Assembly: GCF_019104765.1 (NCBI RefSeq) | Contig: NZ_JAHRXJ010000009.1 | Span: forward strand, 62,001 to 126,000 | Direction of reading: 5' to 3' | DNA length: 64,000 nucleotides | Source of the DNA: Synechococcus sp. HK05 | Lineage (GTDB): Bacteria; Cyanobacteriota; Cyanobacteriia; PCC-6307; Cyanobiaceae | In this document: piece after piece, positions 9,052 to 17,596 of the stretch | How positions within the stretch are numbered: the stretch's first letter is position 1 | Layout: each line of letters starts with the position of its first letter | Position numbers and translations under genes: made by a program | Notes under the pieces: model-generated | Told to the model about the DNA's origin: nothing | The model's input: the letters and a program-made list of their open reading frames with translations, nothing else | The model's database searches: none

Positions 9052-9978
9052 CTACCAGCGATCGGCGTCCCTGGGGTCCATCGGTTCCACATCGACGGGC
9101 CCCTCATCGCGCACATAGCGGCGTCGGGTGGGCGGTTCCTCCTCGTAGCGGCGGCGCGGTGCGGCCTCAAGGGGTTCCTCGTCGAGGTAGCGGCGCTGGC
9201 GCAGCGGTTCGCGCTCGCGGCGTTGGTCCACCTCCACGTAGTCGTAGTCCTCGTCGGGTTCGAAGCGGCGATTGGTGGCGGGTTCGATGCGGCGCTGCTG
9301 CTCCTGCACCGACGGCTGCCCGGCGGCGAGTTGGTTTTCCACCGGCACCATGTTGAGCCGGTAGCGCTCGCGCTCCTCTTCCTCCCAGCTGGGGCCTCCC
9401 ACTCCAAGCTTCTCCAGCAGGCCCGTGCCCAGCTGCTTGAGCTTCTCCTCGGCGCCCTCGTACACGATGATCCGATCGGGGCCGCTACTCACGATTTCCT
9501 CCACCGTGAGCTCCCAGGTGCTCAGCACGCCTTCGCCGAGCAGGGGAATGCCCAGGGCTCCGAGCACCAAGGTGGTGAGTTCGCCGGTTTCGATGTCGAA
9601 GCTGAAACCGAGCACCTTGCCGAGCTGCTCGCCCGCTTCGGTGATCACCTGGCAGTTGATCACCCGGGAATAACGATCCGGGTTGAAGCCCTCCGCCAGG
9701 GAATCAGCAGAATCCACCAGGATCACATCCCCAACCTGACGGATGCTCTGCAGCGGCATCCAGCGGGGCAGGCCCGGCAGGAAGCGGGTGAGCGGGTTGT
9801 CGCGCAGGCCCAGCGCCACCACTTCACGCCGGTCGATGTCGACGACCACCTCGCCCACCACGCCCAGGCGGCGGCCGGAATCGCGGGTGATCACCTGGGT
9901 GCCCATCAGCTCCGAGCGCAGCCAGAGGCGATCACTGGGTGTGGCGGTCGGGTCGCTTCCGGGAGGAGTGGTTGTCAT
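9052..9978 (-). CDS. PRC-barrel domain protein
   Basis: A 308-residue protein from the ATG at 9978. Two PRC-barrel-like units are visible: LMGTQVITRDSGRRLGVVGE with a following beta-rich stretch, and VINCQVITEAGEQLGKVLG with its own. From about residue 180 the protein turns into a highly charged Glu/Arg/Tyr-rich tail that is probably disordered. The gene lies 34 bp downstream of smc on the same strand, so co-transcription is likely. PRC barrels occur in RimM and photosynthetic reaction-centre H subunits; the role here is unknown. Confidence 0.8.
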   Translation of the reverse strand: MTTTPPGSDPTATPSDRLWLRSELMGTQVITRDSGRRLGVVGEVVVDIDRREVVALGLRDNPLTRFLPGLPRWMPLQSIRQVGDVILVDSADSLAEGFNPDRYSRVINCQVITEAGEQLGKVLGFSFDIETGELTTLVLGALGIPLLGEGVLSTWELTVEEIVSSGPDRIIVYEGAEEKLKQLGTGLLEKLGVGGPSWEEEERERYRLNMVPVENQLAAGQPSVQEQQRRIEPATNRRFEPDEDYDYVEVDQRREREPLRQRRYLDEEPLEAAPRRRYEEEPPTRRRYVRDEGPVDVEPMDPRDADRW

Positions 9979-10012
9979 GGGCGCATTGTGGCCGAATGGC
10001 AAGGCCTGGCAC

Positions 10013-13000
10013 TCAGGCCGCTGGTGGTAATCCCACCACCTGGGTGTGGGCACCGCGGGCCTGGGTCACCCCGATGGTGCGGGTGGCGGCACCGATCATC
10101 GGCCGGCGGTGGCTCACCACCAGGAACTGGGCCGCTTCCGCCTGCTGGGCGATCAAGGCCGCCAGCCGCTCCACGTTCACCCCGTCGAGGAAGCTGTCCA
10201 CCTCATCGAGGGCATAAAAGGGGGAGGGGCGGAAGCGCTGCAGCGCAAACAGGAAGCTCAAGGCCGTGAGCGATTTCTCGCCGCCGCTCATCGAGGCCAG
10301 GCGCCGCACCGCCTTGCCCTTGGGATGGGCCACCAGGCTGAGGCCGCCATCGAGGGGCGATTCCGGGTTTTCCAGCTGCAGGTGCCCCTCACCATCGGAC
10401 AGGCCGGCAAAGATCTCGCGGAAGTGGCCGTCCACGGCCTTGAACGCCTCCATGAAGGCCTCCTGCCGCAGGGTGGCCACGGTTTCGATGCGCAGCAGCA
10501 GCTCTTCGCGCTCCTTGCAGAGCACATCCAGCCGCTCCTGAAGATCGGCGAGGCGGGCTTCCAGCTCCTCAAGCTCCTGCAGGGCGAGCATGTTCACCGG
10601 TTCGAGCGCTTCCATCCGCGCCTGCAGGCTCTTGAGCTCGGCCTGGAGGGCCTCCAGGCCGTTCTCACGCATCTCCTCAGGAATCTCCGGCAGCGGATCG
10701 GGTAGGTCGCGCTGCAGCTGCTCGAGCCGCAGGGCGCCGCTGCGCTCTTGCTCCGCCAGGGCGGTGAGTTCTTCACCGAGGCGCTGCAGCTCCCATTCCT
10801 GTTGCTGCAGCGTTTGGCGCTGACGTGAGAGCAGCGCCTCGGCTTCATCGCGGGCCCGCCGCCGTTCGCCGAAGCGCTCCTGCAGCTCCTGCTGCCGCGC
10901 CTCTAGCTCGCTGCGTTTGGCTTGATCGGCTTGCTGCTGCTCCTTCCAGGCCGCTCGCTCGGCTACCAGAGCATTCACCGCTTGCACGAGCCGTTGCTCC
11001 TCGCCCGTGAGAGCCTGCAGCTGGCTCGCCACCCGCTCGGCCGCCAGGCCCCGTTCGCGCCGGGCGGCGAGCAGGCCATCACGCTGCTGGCGGGCGGCGG
11101 TGAGGGCGGCATCGGCGGCCTCCAGCTCCTGCTGCAGCCCTTGCCAGCGCTCGCTGTCGCCGCTGGCCTGGGCGCTGGCTTCCTGGGCTTCCAGGTCTTG
11201 CAGGCTCTGCTGCAGCGGGGCCAGCTCGCTGGCGAGGGTTTGCAGCCGCTGCTGGCCGCTGCTCAGATCCGCCTCGATCTGCTGGATCCGGCTGAGCAGC
11301 TGTTCACGGCGCTGTTGCAGGGGGCCATGGGCGCGCTGGGCGGCGCTGCGTTCGGCCTCGAGGGCAGCGCGGCGCTGCTCAAGGCGGCTCAGTTGCGGAC
11401 GCAGCTCTTCGAGTAGGCGGCCCAGCTCGGCCTCCTTGCGGCGGCTGGCGGCCAGGGTTTCGCCCAGCTCCAGCAGGCGCCGGCGCAGGGGTTCGGCTTC
11501 ATCGGCATCGCTGGCGGCACCAAAGCTGAGCTGGTTGCCCCGCTGCTGGAAGCTGCCGCCGGTCATGGCACCGCTCTTCTCGAGCAGCTCGCCATCGAGG
11601 GTCACCGCTCGGGCGCGGCCCAGTTCGCGCCGGGCACTGGCTAGATCCCGGAACACCAGCGTGTCACCAAACACGTAGCGGAACACCTCGCCATACACCG
11701 GTTCAAAGCGCACCAGCTCCACCGCCCGGCCCACCAACCCATCACCGCTGCTGCCGCCGCGCTGGAAGGCGGCACTGTTGCTGCCACTCCCGCTGCCACC
11801 GCCGCGGATCTTGTTGAGGGGTAGGAAGGTGAGCCGGCCGGCGCGGCGGCTCTTGAGCAGCTCGATCGCGCGGGCGGCGATGCGGTCGTCGTCGACCACC
11901 ACCTGGCCGAGCCGTGCGCCGGCGGCCACCTCCAGGGCGAGGCGGTGCAGTTCCTCCACCTCCCCCAGCTGAGCCACCGGGCCGTGGATGCCATCGAGGC
12001 CGGCTTCCAGCAGCAGGCGCAGGGCGCCGGTGCCGCGGCTCTCCTGGATGGTTTCCCGGCGTGATTCGAGGCGGGCGATCTCGCGCTCAAGGTTCACCTG
12101 CTCCTGCTCGAGCCGCTGACGGGTGCGCTGCTGCAACGCCAGGGCCTCGGCCAGGTCCTGGGCTTGGCCTTGCTGGGCCTGCAGGGTGTTGAGCAACTGC
12201 TGCCATTCGCCCTCCAGTTGGCTGAGGGAGCTGGCCACACCGTCGCTGTTGGCGGCGTCATCGGCCTGTTGCTGCTGCAGTTCCACGAGCCGTTCCTGCT
12301 CCTGCTGCAGCCGGGCTGCCAGTTGCTGCTGTTCGGCCTGCAGCGGGGACAGCCGGGCCTGCAGCTCCTGGCGCCGTTGGCTGCGCTGCTTCTGCTCCTC
12401 CATCCAGCTGCCGCTGCGGCCCGCCACTTCACCCAGGCGGCGGCGTGAGAGCTCCACGGCTGATTCGGCGCTGCGGCAACTGGTTTCCGCCTGCTCAAGG
12501 GCGGCGTCATCGTCTGGGGCGGCCAGTTGGCTTTGCTGTTGGCGCAGCTCGCCCTGTTGGCGCGCCAGCTCTTGGCGCTGGCGTTGCAGTTCCTCAGCGT
12601 TGAGCTGGTGTTTCTCCGCCTGACGGGCCAGCTCGCGGCCACTGGCCTCCAGCCCCGCCAGCTCCGATTGCACCGCCAGCAGGCTGTCTTCCCCGAGGGC
12701 TTTCACCTCGGCCTGCAGCGCTTCGAGCGCTTTGGCCGACTGCTCCAGGGCAGTTTTGGCTTCGCTGATGGCGGCGCGATCGCTCTGCTGCTGACGGCCC
12801 AAGGCCTCCTGGCGGCTCTGCAGCTGCCGCTGCTCCTGCTGCGCCAGCTCAAAGCCCAGCACCTGCTCTTGCAGCCGGCCCCGCTGGAAGCGCTCGCGCA
12901 GATCTTGATAGGTGCGGGCCTTGGCGCAATCGCGCTCCAGCTTCTGGCGCGACACGAGCAGCTCCTGTTGCACGATGGCGCAGCGCTCCTCGCGCTCCTG

Positions 13001-13615
13001 CACTTCCGTGAGCTTGCCGCGGGTCTGCTCGATGCGGGAATCGAACAGGGCCACGCCGGCCAATTCGTCGATGATGCCGCGCCGTTCCTTGGCGCTCATC
13101 GACACGATGCGGGTCACATCGCCCTGCATCACCACGTTGCTGCCTTCCGGGTCCACCCGCAGGCGCCGCAACTGGGTTTGCAGCTGCTGCAGGTTGCAGG
13201 CCACGCCATCGGCGCTGTAGCTGCTGGCGTAGGTGCCGCCGGGGGCGATGCGCAGCCGGCGCGTCACCGACCATTCCTGCTGGCCGGGTTGGATCCAGGG
13301 ACCTTCCTCGGGGGCCTCGAGGCCCGCTTCCGCCTCATCGGGCTGCCAGTCGCGTAGGTCGAAGCGCACCGTCACCACGGTTTCAGCCGCCTTGCCCTGC
13401 TTGAGCATGGCGCTGTTCACCAGGTCGGGCAGGCGTTCGGCCCGCATGCCGCGGCTGCTGGCCAGGCCAAGGCAGAACAGCACGCCGTCAAGGATGTTGC
13501 TCTTTCCGCTGCCGTTGGGGCCAGTCACCACCGTGAAGCCCTGCTCGAGGGGGATAGTCATCGACCCCCCGAACGACTTGAAGTGCGTCAGCTCTACCTG
13601 ATTGATGTGAACCAA
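10013..13615 (-). CDS. smc: Chromosome segregation protein SMC
   Basis: A 1200-residue condensin ATPase. Walker A GPNGSGKSN is at 32-40, two very long Gln/Glu-rich coiled coils flank a hinge at about 510-680 (including GRAVELVRFEPVYGEVFRYVFG), and the C-terminal signature SMSGGEKSLTALS with Walker B FYALDEVDSFLD completes the ATPase head. Length and all motifs are those of a functional bacterial SMC. It diverges from the DUF883-like gene and is followed by the PRC-barrel gene. Confidence 0.97.
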   Translation of the reverse strand: MVHINQVELTHFKSFGGSMTIPLEQGFTVVTGPNGSGKSNILDGVLFCLGLASSRGMRAERLPDLVNSAMLKQGKAAETVVTVRFDLRDWQPDEAEAGLEAPEEGPWIQPGQQEWSVTRRLRIAPGGTYASSYSADGVACNLQQLQTQLRRLRVDPEGSNVVMQGDVTRIVSMSAKERRGIIDELAGVALFDSRIEQTRGKLTEVQEREERCAIVQQELLVSRQKLERDCAKARTYQDLRERFQRGRLQEQVLGFELAQQEQRQLQSRQEALGRQQQSDRAAISEAKTALEQSAKALEALQAEVKALGEDSLLAVQSELAGLEASGRELARQAEKHQLNAEELQRQRQELARQQGELRQQQSQLAAPDDDAALEQAETSCRSAESAVELSRRRLGEVAGRSGSWMEEQKQRSQRRQELQARLSPLQAEQQQLAARLQQEQERLVELQQQQADDAANSDGVASSLSQLEGEWQQLLNTLQAQQGQAQDLAEALALQQRTRQRLEQEQVNLEREIARLESRRETIQESRGTGALRLLLEAGLDGIHGPVAQLGEVEELHRLALEVAAGARLGQVVVDDDRIAARAIELLKSRRAGRLTFLPLNKIRGGGSGSGSNSAAFQRGGSSGDGLVGRAVELVRFEPVYGEVFRYVFGDTLVFRDLASARRELGRARAVTLDGELLEKSGAMTGGSFQQRGNQLSFGAASDADEAEPLRRRLLELGETLAASRRKEAELGRLLEELRPQLSRLEQRRAALEAERSAAQRAHGPLQQRREQLLSRIQQIEADLSSGQQRLQTLASELAPLQQSLQDLEAQEASAQASGDSERWQGLQQELEAADAALTAARQQRDGLLAARRERGLAAERVASQLQALTGEEQRLVQAVNALVAERAAWKEQQQADQAKRSELEARQQELQERFGERRRARDEAEALLSRQRQTLQQQEWELQRLGEELTALAEQERSGALRLEQLQRDLPDPLPEIPEEMRENGLEALQAELKSLQARMEALEPVNMLALQELEELEARLADLQERLDVLCKEREELLLRIETVATLRQEAFMEAFKAVDGHFREIFAGLSDGEGHLQLENPESPLDGGLSLVAHPKGKAVRRLASMSGGEKSLTALSFLFALQRFRPSPFYALDEVDSFLDGVNVERLAALIAQQAEAAQFLVVSHRRPMIGAATRTIGVTQARGAHTQVVGLPPAA

Positions 13616-13719
13616 CAGGCCCGAGCGCCGAGCAGCTGCAAGGTAGCGGAGCCCCTGACGTTTTCAAGCCGCCGTCCTTAGCTTGGGCGCAGCACCCCAG
13701 CCATCGGGCTTGTTGCGCC

Positions 13720-14187
13720 ATGGATCCACACCCCGCCGGCGACACCACCGCTGAGCCCCAGGGCCCCGCTCCCACCGCCGACGCTCCTGCGGCCGCCGCC
13801 CATCAGTTTCGGGATCGCTTCGAGAGCCTTCTGCCCTCGATCCAGCGGGAATGGCCGGAGGTGGCGCGGCACACCCTCGAAGCCACCCGCGGCAGTTTCG
13901 ACACGGTGGTGGAGGTGATCGCTCGTCAGACCGGCCGCACCAGCGAAGGTGTGAAGGAGCAGCTGCTGGAGCTGGTGCAGGTGACGGGTGATCAGGCCCA
14001 TCACCTGGCTGACTCGCTTCGGCCCCTCGAGGAGCAGCTCGAGCAGTTGCTCGACGACCTCAATGCCAGCCTGCGGCCTCGGATCGAGAAGCCGGTGCGG
14101 GAGCGGCCGCTGATGGCTCTGGGGATCGCTGCGGGTGTGGGTGTGTTGCTGGGTGTGCTGCTGGCTTCAGGCCGGCGTTCGGCATGA
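13720..14187 (+). CDS. DUF883/ElaB-YqjD-like membrane-anchored protein
   Basis: A 155-residue protein. An Ala/Pro-rich start is followed by an amphipathic helical middle (about 30-120) and one C-terminal hydrophobic helix (LMALGIAAGVGVLLGVLLAS) after the RERPLMALG motif. This is the plan of ElaB/YqjD proteins, tail-anchored in the inner membrane and linked to ribosomes in E. coli. The downstream gene overlaps by 4 bp and encodes a YqjE-like partner, as in the E. coli yqjD-yqjE pair. Confidence 0.75.
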   Translation: MDPHPAGDTTAEPQGPAPTADAPAAAAHQFRDRFESLLPSIQREWPEVARHTLEATRGSFDTVVEVIARQTGRTSEGVKEQLLELVQVTGDQAHHLADSLRPLEEQLEQLLDDLNASLRPRIEKPVRERPLMALGIAAGVGVLLGVLLASGRRSA

Positions 14188-14591
14188 GCGAGAGCAGCGG
14201 AAACGGCCGCGAGGAGCGCCGCCGGGGGCTGCCGCTGGAGGCGGCCTCGCGCATCACGGGTTTGGTCACATCCGTGATGGATCTGCATGTGCGCATCGCC
14301 CTCAAGGAGGTGGATCGGGAGAAGCGGCGCCTGATCATCGGTGTGCTGCTCCTGGGGGGCGGCTTGGCGTCGCTGCTAGTGGCCTTGCTGGCCGCTGAGC
14401 TCGCGCTGCTGCTGTGGCTGGTGCTCATCAAGGGCTGGGGCTGGATTCAGGCCTTGCTGGCGTGGGCCGCCGCCAACCTGGTGTTGAGCGGGATCTTGCT
14501 GCGTGTGGGCGGTCAGCTCACCAAAGGGCCGTATCTGCCGGAAACGATGGCGGGCCTCACGAAGACGACGCGGGCGTTGGTGGGGCGTTGA
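14184..14591 (+). CDS. Phage-holin-like (YqjE/Holin-X type) membrane protein
   Basis: A 135-residue protein. An N-terminal amphipathic region (RITGLVTSVMDLHVRIALKEVDREK) precedes two long hydrophobic helices at about 50-72 and 80-105. This is the YqjE/holin-superfamily III type, often coupled to DUF883 proteins. It overlaps the upstream gene by 4 bp (ATGA), indicating translational coupling. Its last 35 bp overlap the convergent antiporter gene. There is no phage context, so a lysis function is unlikely. Confidence 0.72.
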   Translation: MSESSGNGREERRRGLPLEAASRITGLVTSVMDLHVRIALKEVDREKRRLIIGVLLLGGGLASLLVALLAAELALLLWLVLIKGWGWIQALLAWAAANLVLSGILLRVGGQLTKGPYLPETMAGLTKTTRALVGR

Positions 14592-15909
14592 GCCAGCGGC
14601 AGATCGGGGGTAGGGAAAGCCCCTGCAGCAGCAGGTTGAGGATCACGGCGATGAACACGATGCTCTGGCAGTTCTGAGCCAGCTCAGCGGCCAGGGCCGG
14701 ATCCAGGCCCTTGAGGTTGGGGATGGCGCGGGCCACGTTGAACGACAAGGCCAGCGGCACTGCCCCGCGCAGGCCGCACCAGGCGATCAGGCTGGAATCC
14801 CGAAGGTGGAACGGTGAGGCGTGCTGGAAGCAGAACACGCTCACCGGCCTCGCCACCAGCATCAAGGCGGCGGCAGCGGCAATGCCAGCAGGCAGAGAGG
14901 GAATGAGATCGGCAGGGTTGACCAATAGCCCGAAGAGCAGAAAGATGCTGATCTCCGTCATGGTGTTGAACGGCAGCAGTACTTCTTGGATGCTTTGGTG
15001 GTTGATCTGGGTGTCTTGGTAATGCAGGTTGGCCATGAACACACCCGTTGCGTACACCGCCACATACCCAGAACCTCCCAGGAAGTAGGCACAGCCGTAA
15101 TCGATAAATGCGATCGACATCGCTACCACCAGCAGTTGCTCTTTGTCGATGACGAAGCGGTTGATCACCAGCTTGGCGATATAGCCAAAGCCCACGCCTA
15201 CTAGGAGGCCTGAGCCCAGCTTCTGCAGCAGGCTGCTCGAAGCATTCAGGGCCATTGCCGGCATCGATTCAGTGGTGCCGCTTGTGACGGTGAAGAAGCT
15301 CAGGCAGATGCTGTAGATGATCAGTGCGGAGGGATCATTCACCGACGATTCGAATTCCAGGAGGTGGCGCACCCGCTCAGGTACCTGCCGCTGAACCTGG
15401 CGCAGCACACTCAATGTGGCGCCCGCATCGGTGGAGCCCAGGCAGGCCGCAATCAGAAATGCTGCCCCCAGAGGCATGGTTTCGGTCAGCCCCGGCACCA
15501 GGCTGCTTCCACTGGCCGAGCTCAACCAGTAGATCGCCGCGCCCAGGATCAGCGTGGAGATGGCCACTCCGCCAACAGCCAGCAGTAAGCCGTATGCGAG
15601 GAAGCCTCGAATCGATTGAATGTCTGTTTTTAGTCCGGCATAAAAGAGCAGGAGGGCGAGTGCGAACACATGGATCTTCTCCACTTCTCCATGGCTCACA
15701 TCCAGCACATGGATGTTGATCATCAGCCCCAGGGCTAGAACGCCCAGGATCGCCGGTACGCCAATGCGGATTGAAAAGCGGCTCACGATCAAGGTGCCAA
15801 GAAACACCACCCCGATGAACAGCACCTGTGCTTCCAGCGGCACCGCTTCCAGCGATGGGGGGCCAGCTTCAGCGGCGCTCCCCAGCAATGGGCCCAGGTT
15901 TGGGAGCAT
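14557..15909 (-). CDS. CPA1-type cation:proton antiporter
   Basis: A 450-residue integral membrane protein with about 12 hydrophobic segments. Motifs include GVPAILGVLALGLMI near the start, LLLFYAGLKTD, ACLGSTDAGATLSVLRQV and the ion-site region LEFESSVNDPSALI. The late WCGLRGAVPLALSF is typical of NhaP/CPA1 exchangers. It should exchange Na+ or K+ for H+. No C-terminal regulatory domain is present. The 3' end overlaps the convergent holin-like gene by 35 bp. Confidence 0.87.
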   Translation of the reverse strand: MLPNLGPLLGSAAEAGPPSLEAVPLEAQVLFIGVVFLGTLIVSRFSIRIGVPAILGVLALGLMINIHVLDVSHGEVEKIHVFALALLLFYAGLKTDIQSIRGFLAYGLLLAVGGVAISTLILGAAIYWLSSASGSSLVPGLTETMPLGAAFLIAACLGSTDAGATLSVLRQVQRQVPERVRHLLEFESSVNDPSALIIYSICLSFFTVTSGTTESMPAMALNASSSLLQKLGSGLLVGVGFGYIAKLVINRFVIDKEQLLVVAMSIAFIDYGCAYFLGGSGYVAVYATGVFMANLHYQDTQINHQSIQEVLLPFNTMTEISIFLLFGLLVNPADLIPSLPAGIAAAAALMLVARPVSVFCFQHASPFHLRDSSLIAWCGLRGAVPLALSFNVARAIPNLKGLDPALAAELAQNCQSIVFIAVILNLLLQGLSLPPICRWLNAPPTPASSS

Positions 15910-15954
15910 TACAGGTGCCGCAGTTAGCTGGATTCTCGGATGTGAGCGTCCGCG

Positions 15955-17109
15955 TCAGCGCACGGCGTAGTGCAGCCAGCGGCAATCGATGCCGCCATTG
16001 CTCACCGGGATGCGCCGGCTCGCTTTCATCCGCAGGGCGCCGGTGAGCTCCGGGTTGCCGCTCAGCAGCCAGACATCCCAGCCGCTGCAGCGCTCTTTCA
16101 CCATCCGGCCCAGATCGGCATAGAGGGGCTCGAGGGCATCGCGATCCCCGATGCGTTCGCCGTAGGGCGGGTTGCACACCAGCACGCCAGGGCCCTGTGG
16201 GGGTTGGAAGCTGCGGAAATCGCCGCGCTCGATGGTGACGGCATGACCCACGCCCGCGGCTTCGGCATTGGCGCGGGCCTGATCCACCACCGTGCCATCG
16301 AGTTCGAGCCCCACCACGGGCGCCAGTGGCTGGCCATCAGCGAGCAGCTGGCGTTCGCTTTTTCCGGCTTGCTCCAGTGCCTGGCTCCAGAGCTGCCCGT
16401 TGAAATCGGGCCAGCGCTCGAGGGCAAAGCGGTGCTCGAGCCCGGGGGCGCGGCCCAGGGCCATGCAGGCTGCCTCGATCAGCAGGGTGCCGGAGCCGCA
16501 GAGCGGATCGGCGAGGGGCACGCTTCCATCCCAGCCCGTGAGGCGGATTAGCCCGGCGGCCAGGTTTTCTTTCAGCGGTGCCAGGCCCATGCGGGGGCGG
16601 TAGCCGCGGCGGTGCAGGCTCTCGCCGCTGCCATCCACGCTCAGCCGGGCTTGGCCGCCGCCCAGGTGCACGTGGATGGAGAGATCGGGAGCATCGAGAT
16701 CCACCGAAGAGCGCTCCCCCCAGCGCTGCCGCTGCCAATCCACCAGGGCGTTCTTCACCTGGAGGGCGCTGTAGTGGCTGTGGGTGAGGCCTGGCAGGCT
16801 GCCGCTGGCATCCACGCGGAAGCTGAGTTCTGGCGGGAGCCACTGCTCCCAGTCGGCGGCGCGCTGCACGCCGGCGTACAACTCCTCGCGGTTGCGGCAG
16901 GGGAACACCGCAAGCTGCCGCAGCAGCCGGAAGGGCAGGCGGACCTGCAGTTGCAGCCGGTAGAAGCCGGCCAGATCCGTGCGGAAGCCCACAGCGCGGT
17001 GCAGGGCCTTCACGCCCGTGGCCCCGAGCTCGCTCAACTCTTCTGCGCCGCATGCCTCAAGCCCCGGTGGCAGCACTGCGGTGCACTGGATCAGCTGCTG
17101 TTCGGTCAT
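15955..17109 (-). CDS. THUMP-domain class I SAM-dependent RNA methyltransferase (RlmL/Trm14-like)
   Basis: A 384-residue protein from the ATG at 17109, preceded by AGGGGTGGG. The N-terminal ~160 residues match the THUMP-containing RNA-binding part of the RlmL/YpsC family. The Rossmann part has the SAM loop DPLCGSGTLLIEA and the N2-guanine catalytic motif NPPYGERIG. Family members make m2G in 23S rRNA or tRNA; the exact target is not readable here. It is divergent from the ssrA gene, about 40 bp away. Confidence 0.87.
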   Translation of the reverse strand: MTEQQLIQCTAVLPPGLEACGAEELSELGATGVKALHRAVGFRTDLAGFYRLQLQVRLPFRLLRQLAVFPCRNREELYAGVQRAADWEQWLPPELSFRVDASGSLPGLTHSHYSALQVKNALVDWQRQRWGERSSVDLDAPDLSIHVHLGGGQARLSVDGSGESLHRRGYRPRMGLAPLKENLAAGLIRLTGWDGSVPLADPLCGSGTLLIEAACMALGRAPGLEHRFALERWPDFNGQLWSQALEQAGKSERQLLADGQPLAPVVGLELDGTVVDQARANAEAAGVGHAVTIERGDFRSFQPPQGPGVLVCNPPYGERIGDRDALEPLYADLGRMVKERCSGWDVWLLSGNPELTGALRMKASRRIPVSNGGIDCRWLHYAVR

Positions 17110-17151
17110 GCCCACCCCTGCACCCTGTGCTTGCTCCTGCCACAATGCAGG

Positions 17152-17440
17152 AGTCCGGTTTCGGCCGGACTAGGTGGCTCACACCAGTGCTTCGGACAGC
17201 GGTTCGATTCCGCTCAGCTCCATTCCCCCATCTCGGGGCTGCAATGGTTTCGACGGGGCATAAGGAGGGTGACTGAAGCCTGCTCGGTCAGAGCAAACAC
17301 GTAACAGCGAACAACATCGTTCGTTTCTCCCGTCAGACCGCCCCTGTGGCCGCCTGACCCTATTAAGGGAGATGGGGTGAGATCAGCCTTATCAACCAAA
17401 TGATCCATGGGGGCTGGAAGGCCCCTTCTAACGATTGAGA
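17152..17440 (+). ncRNA. ssrA: tmRNA, circularly permuted two-piece gene
   Basis: The acceptor piece comes first: a T-arm (AGCGGTTCGATTCCGCT) followed by CAGCTCC (17215-17221) and the discriminator A (17222). About 12 nt later the coding piece begins with GGGGCTG (17235-17241), which pairs with CAGCTCC to rebuild the 7-bp acceptor stem, then the usual GGTTTCGACGGGG. The tag frame follows at 17307. This inverted order is the processed two-piece tmRNA known from picocyanobacteria. It rescues stalled ribosomes with SmpB. The 5' boundary is placed at the AGTCCGG/CCGGACT hairpin (17152-17171); the 3' boundary is approximate. Confidence 0.93.
17307..17357 (+). other. tmRNA proteolysis-tag reading frame
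   Basis: Within the coding piece, codons from GCG at 17307 read ANNIVRFSRQTAPVAA and stop at TGA (17355-17357). The C-terminal VAA/AA end is the ClpXP-type degron of tmRNA tags. Picocyanobacterial tags have the form ANNIVRFSRQ...PVAA, and the Thr at position 11 is the only visible personal touch. Confidence 0.93.
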
Positions 17441-17448
17441 AGCTGTGA

Positions 17449-17478
17449 TCTCCGCCCCGCTCGATGACGGGGCGGAGA
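17449..17478 (+). terminator. Strong hairpin after the tmRNA coding piece
   Basis: TCTCCGCCCCG (17449-17459) and CGGGGCGGAGA (17468-17478) form a perfect 11-bp stem with an 8-nt loop, just after the expected 3' end of the tmRNA. There is no T-run after it, so termination may be weak or the hairpin may act in 3' processing or stability. Confidence 0.6.
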
Positions 17479-17487
17479 GGTGTGAGT

Positions 17488-17589
17488 CTGCCGGGGGTTT
17501 GATCAGCTCAACCACGCTGCCCTGCCTTTCCCGAGCGGGGTGTTGTATGGCTTTCAGGCCACTGAAATGGACATCAGGCTCCCCGGCAG
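17488..17589. repeat. Long-spaced 9-bp inverted repeat in the ssrA-RTX intergenic region
   Basis: CTGCCGGGG at 17488-17496 and CCCCGGCAG at 17581-17589 are perfect inverted copies separated by 84 nt. Between them is a smaller hairpin, TTTCAG GCCA CTGAAA (17552-17567). The region lies downstream of the RTX gene (minus strand) and the tmRNA (plus strand), which converge here. It may form a 3' structure in either transcript. Confidence 0.4.
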
Positions 17590-17596
17590 GGTGGCA

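Noticed and set aside
14184-14591. Holin-like gene as a prophage remnant
   Set aside because: It pairs with a DUF883-type gene as in the E. coli yqjD-yqjE arrangement and no other phage genes are present.
17235-17440. Ordinary one-piece tmRNA
   Set aside because: The 3' acceptor half is not found after the tag; it lies upstream, so the gene is permuted.
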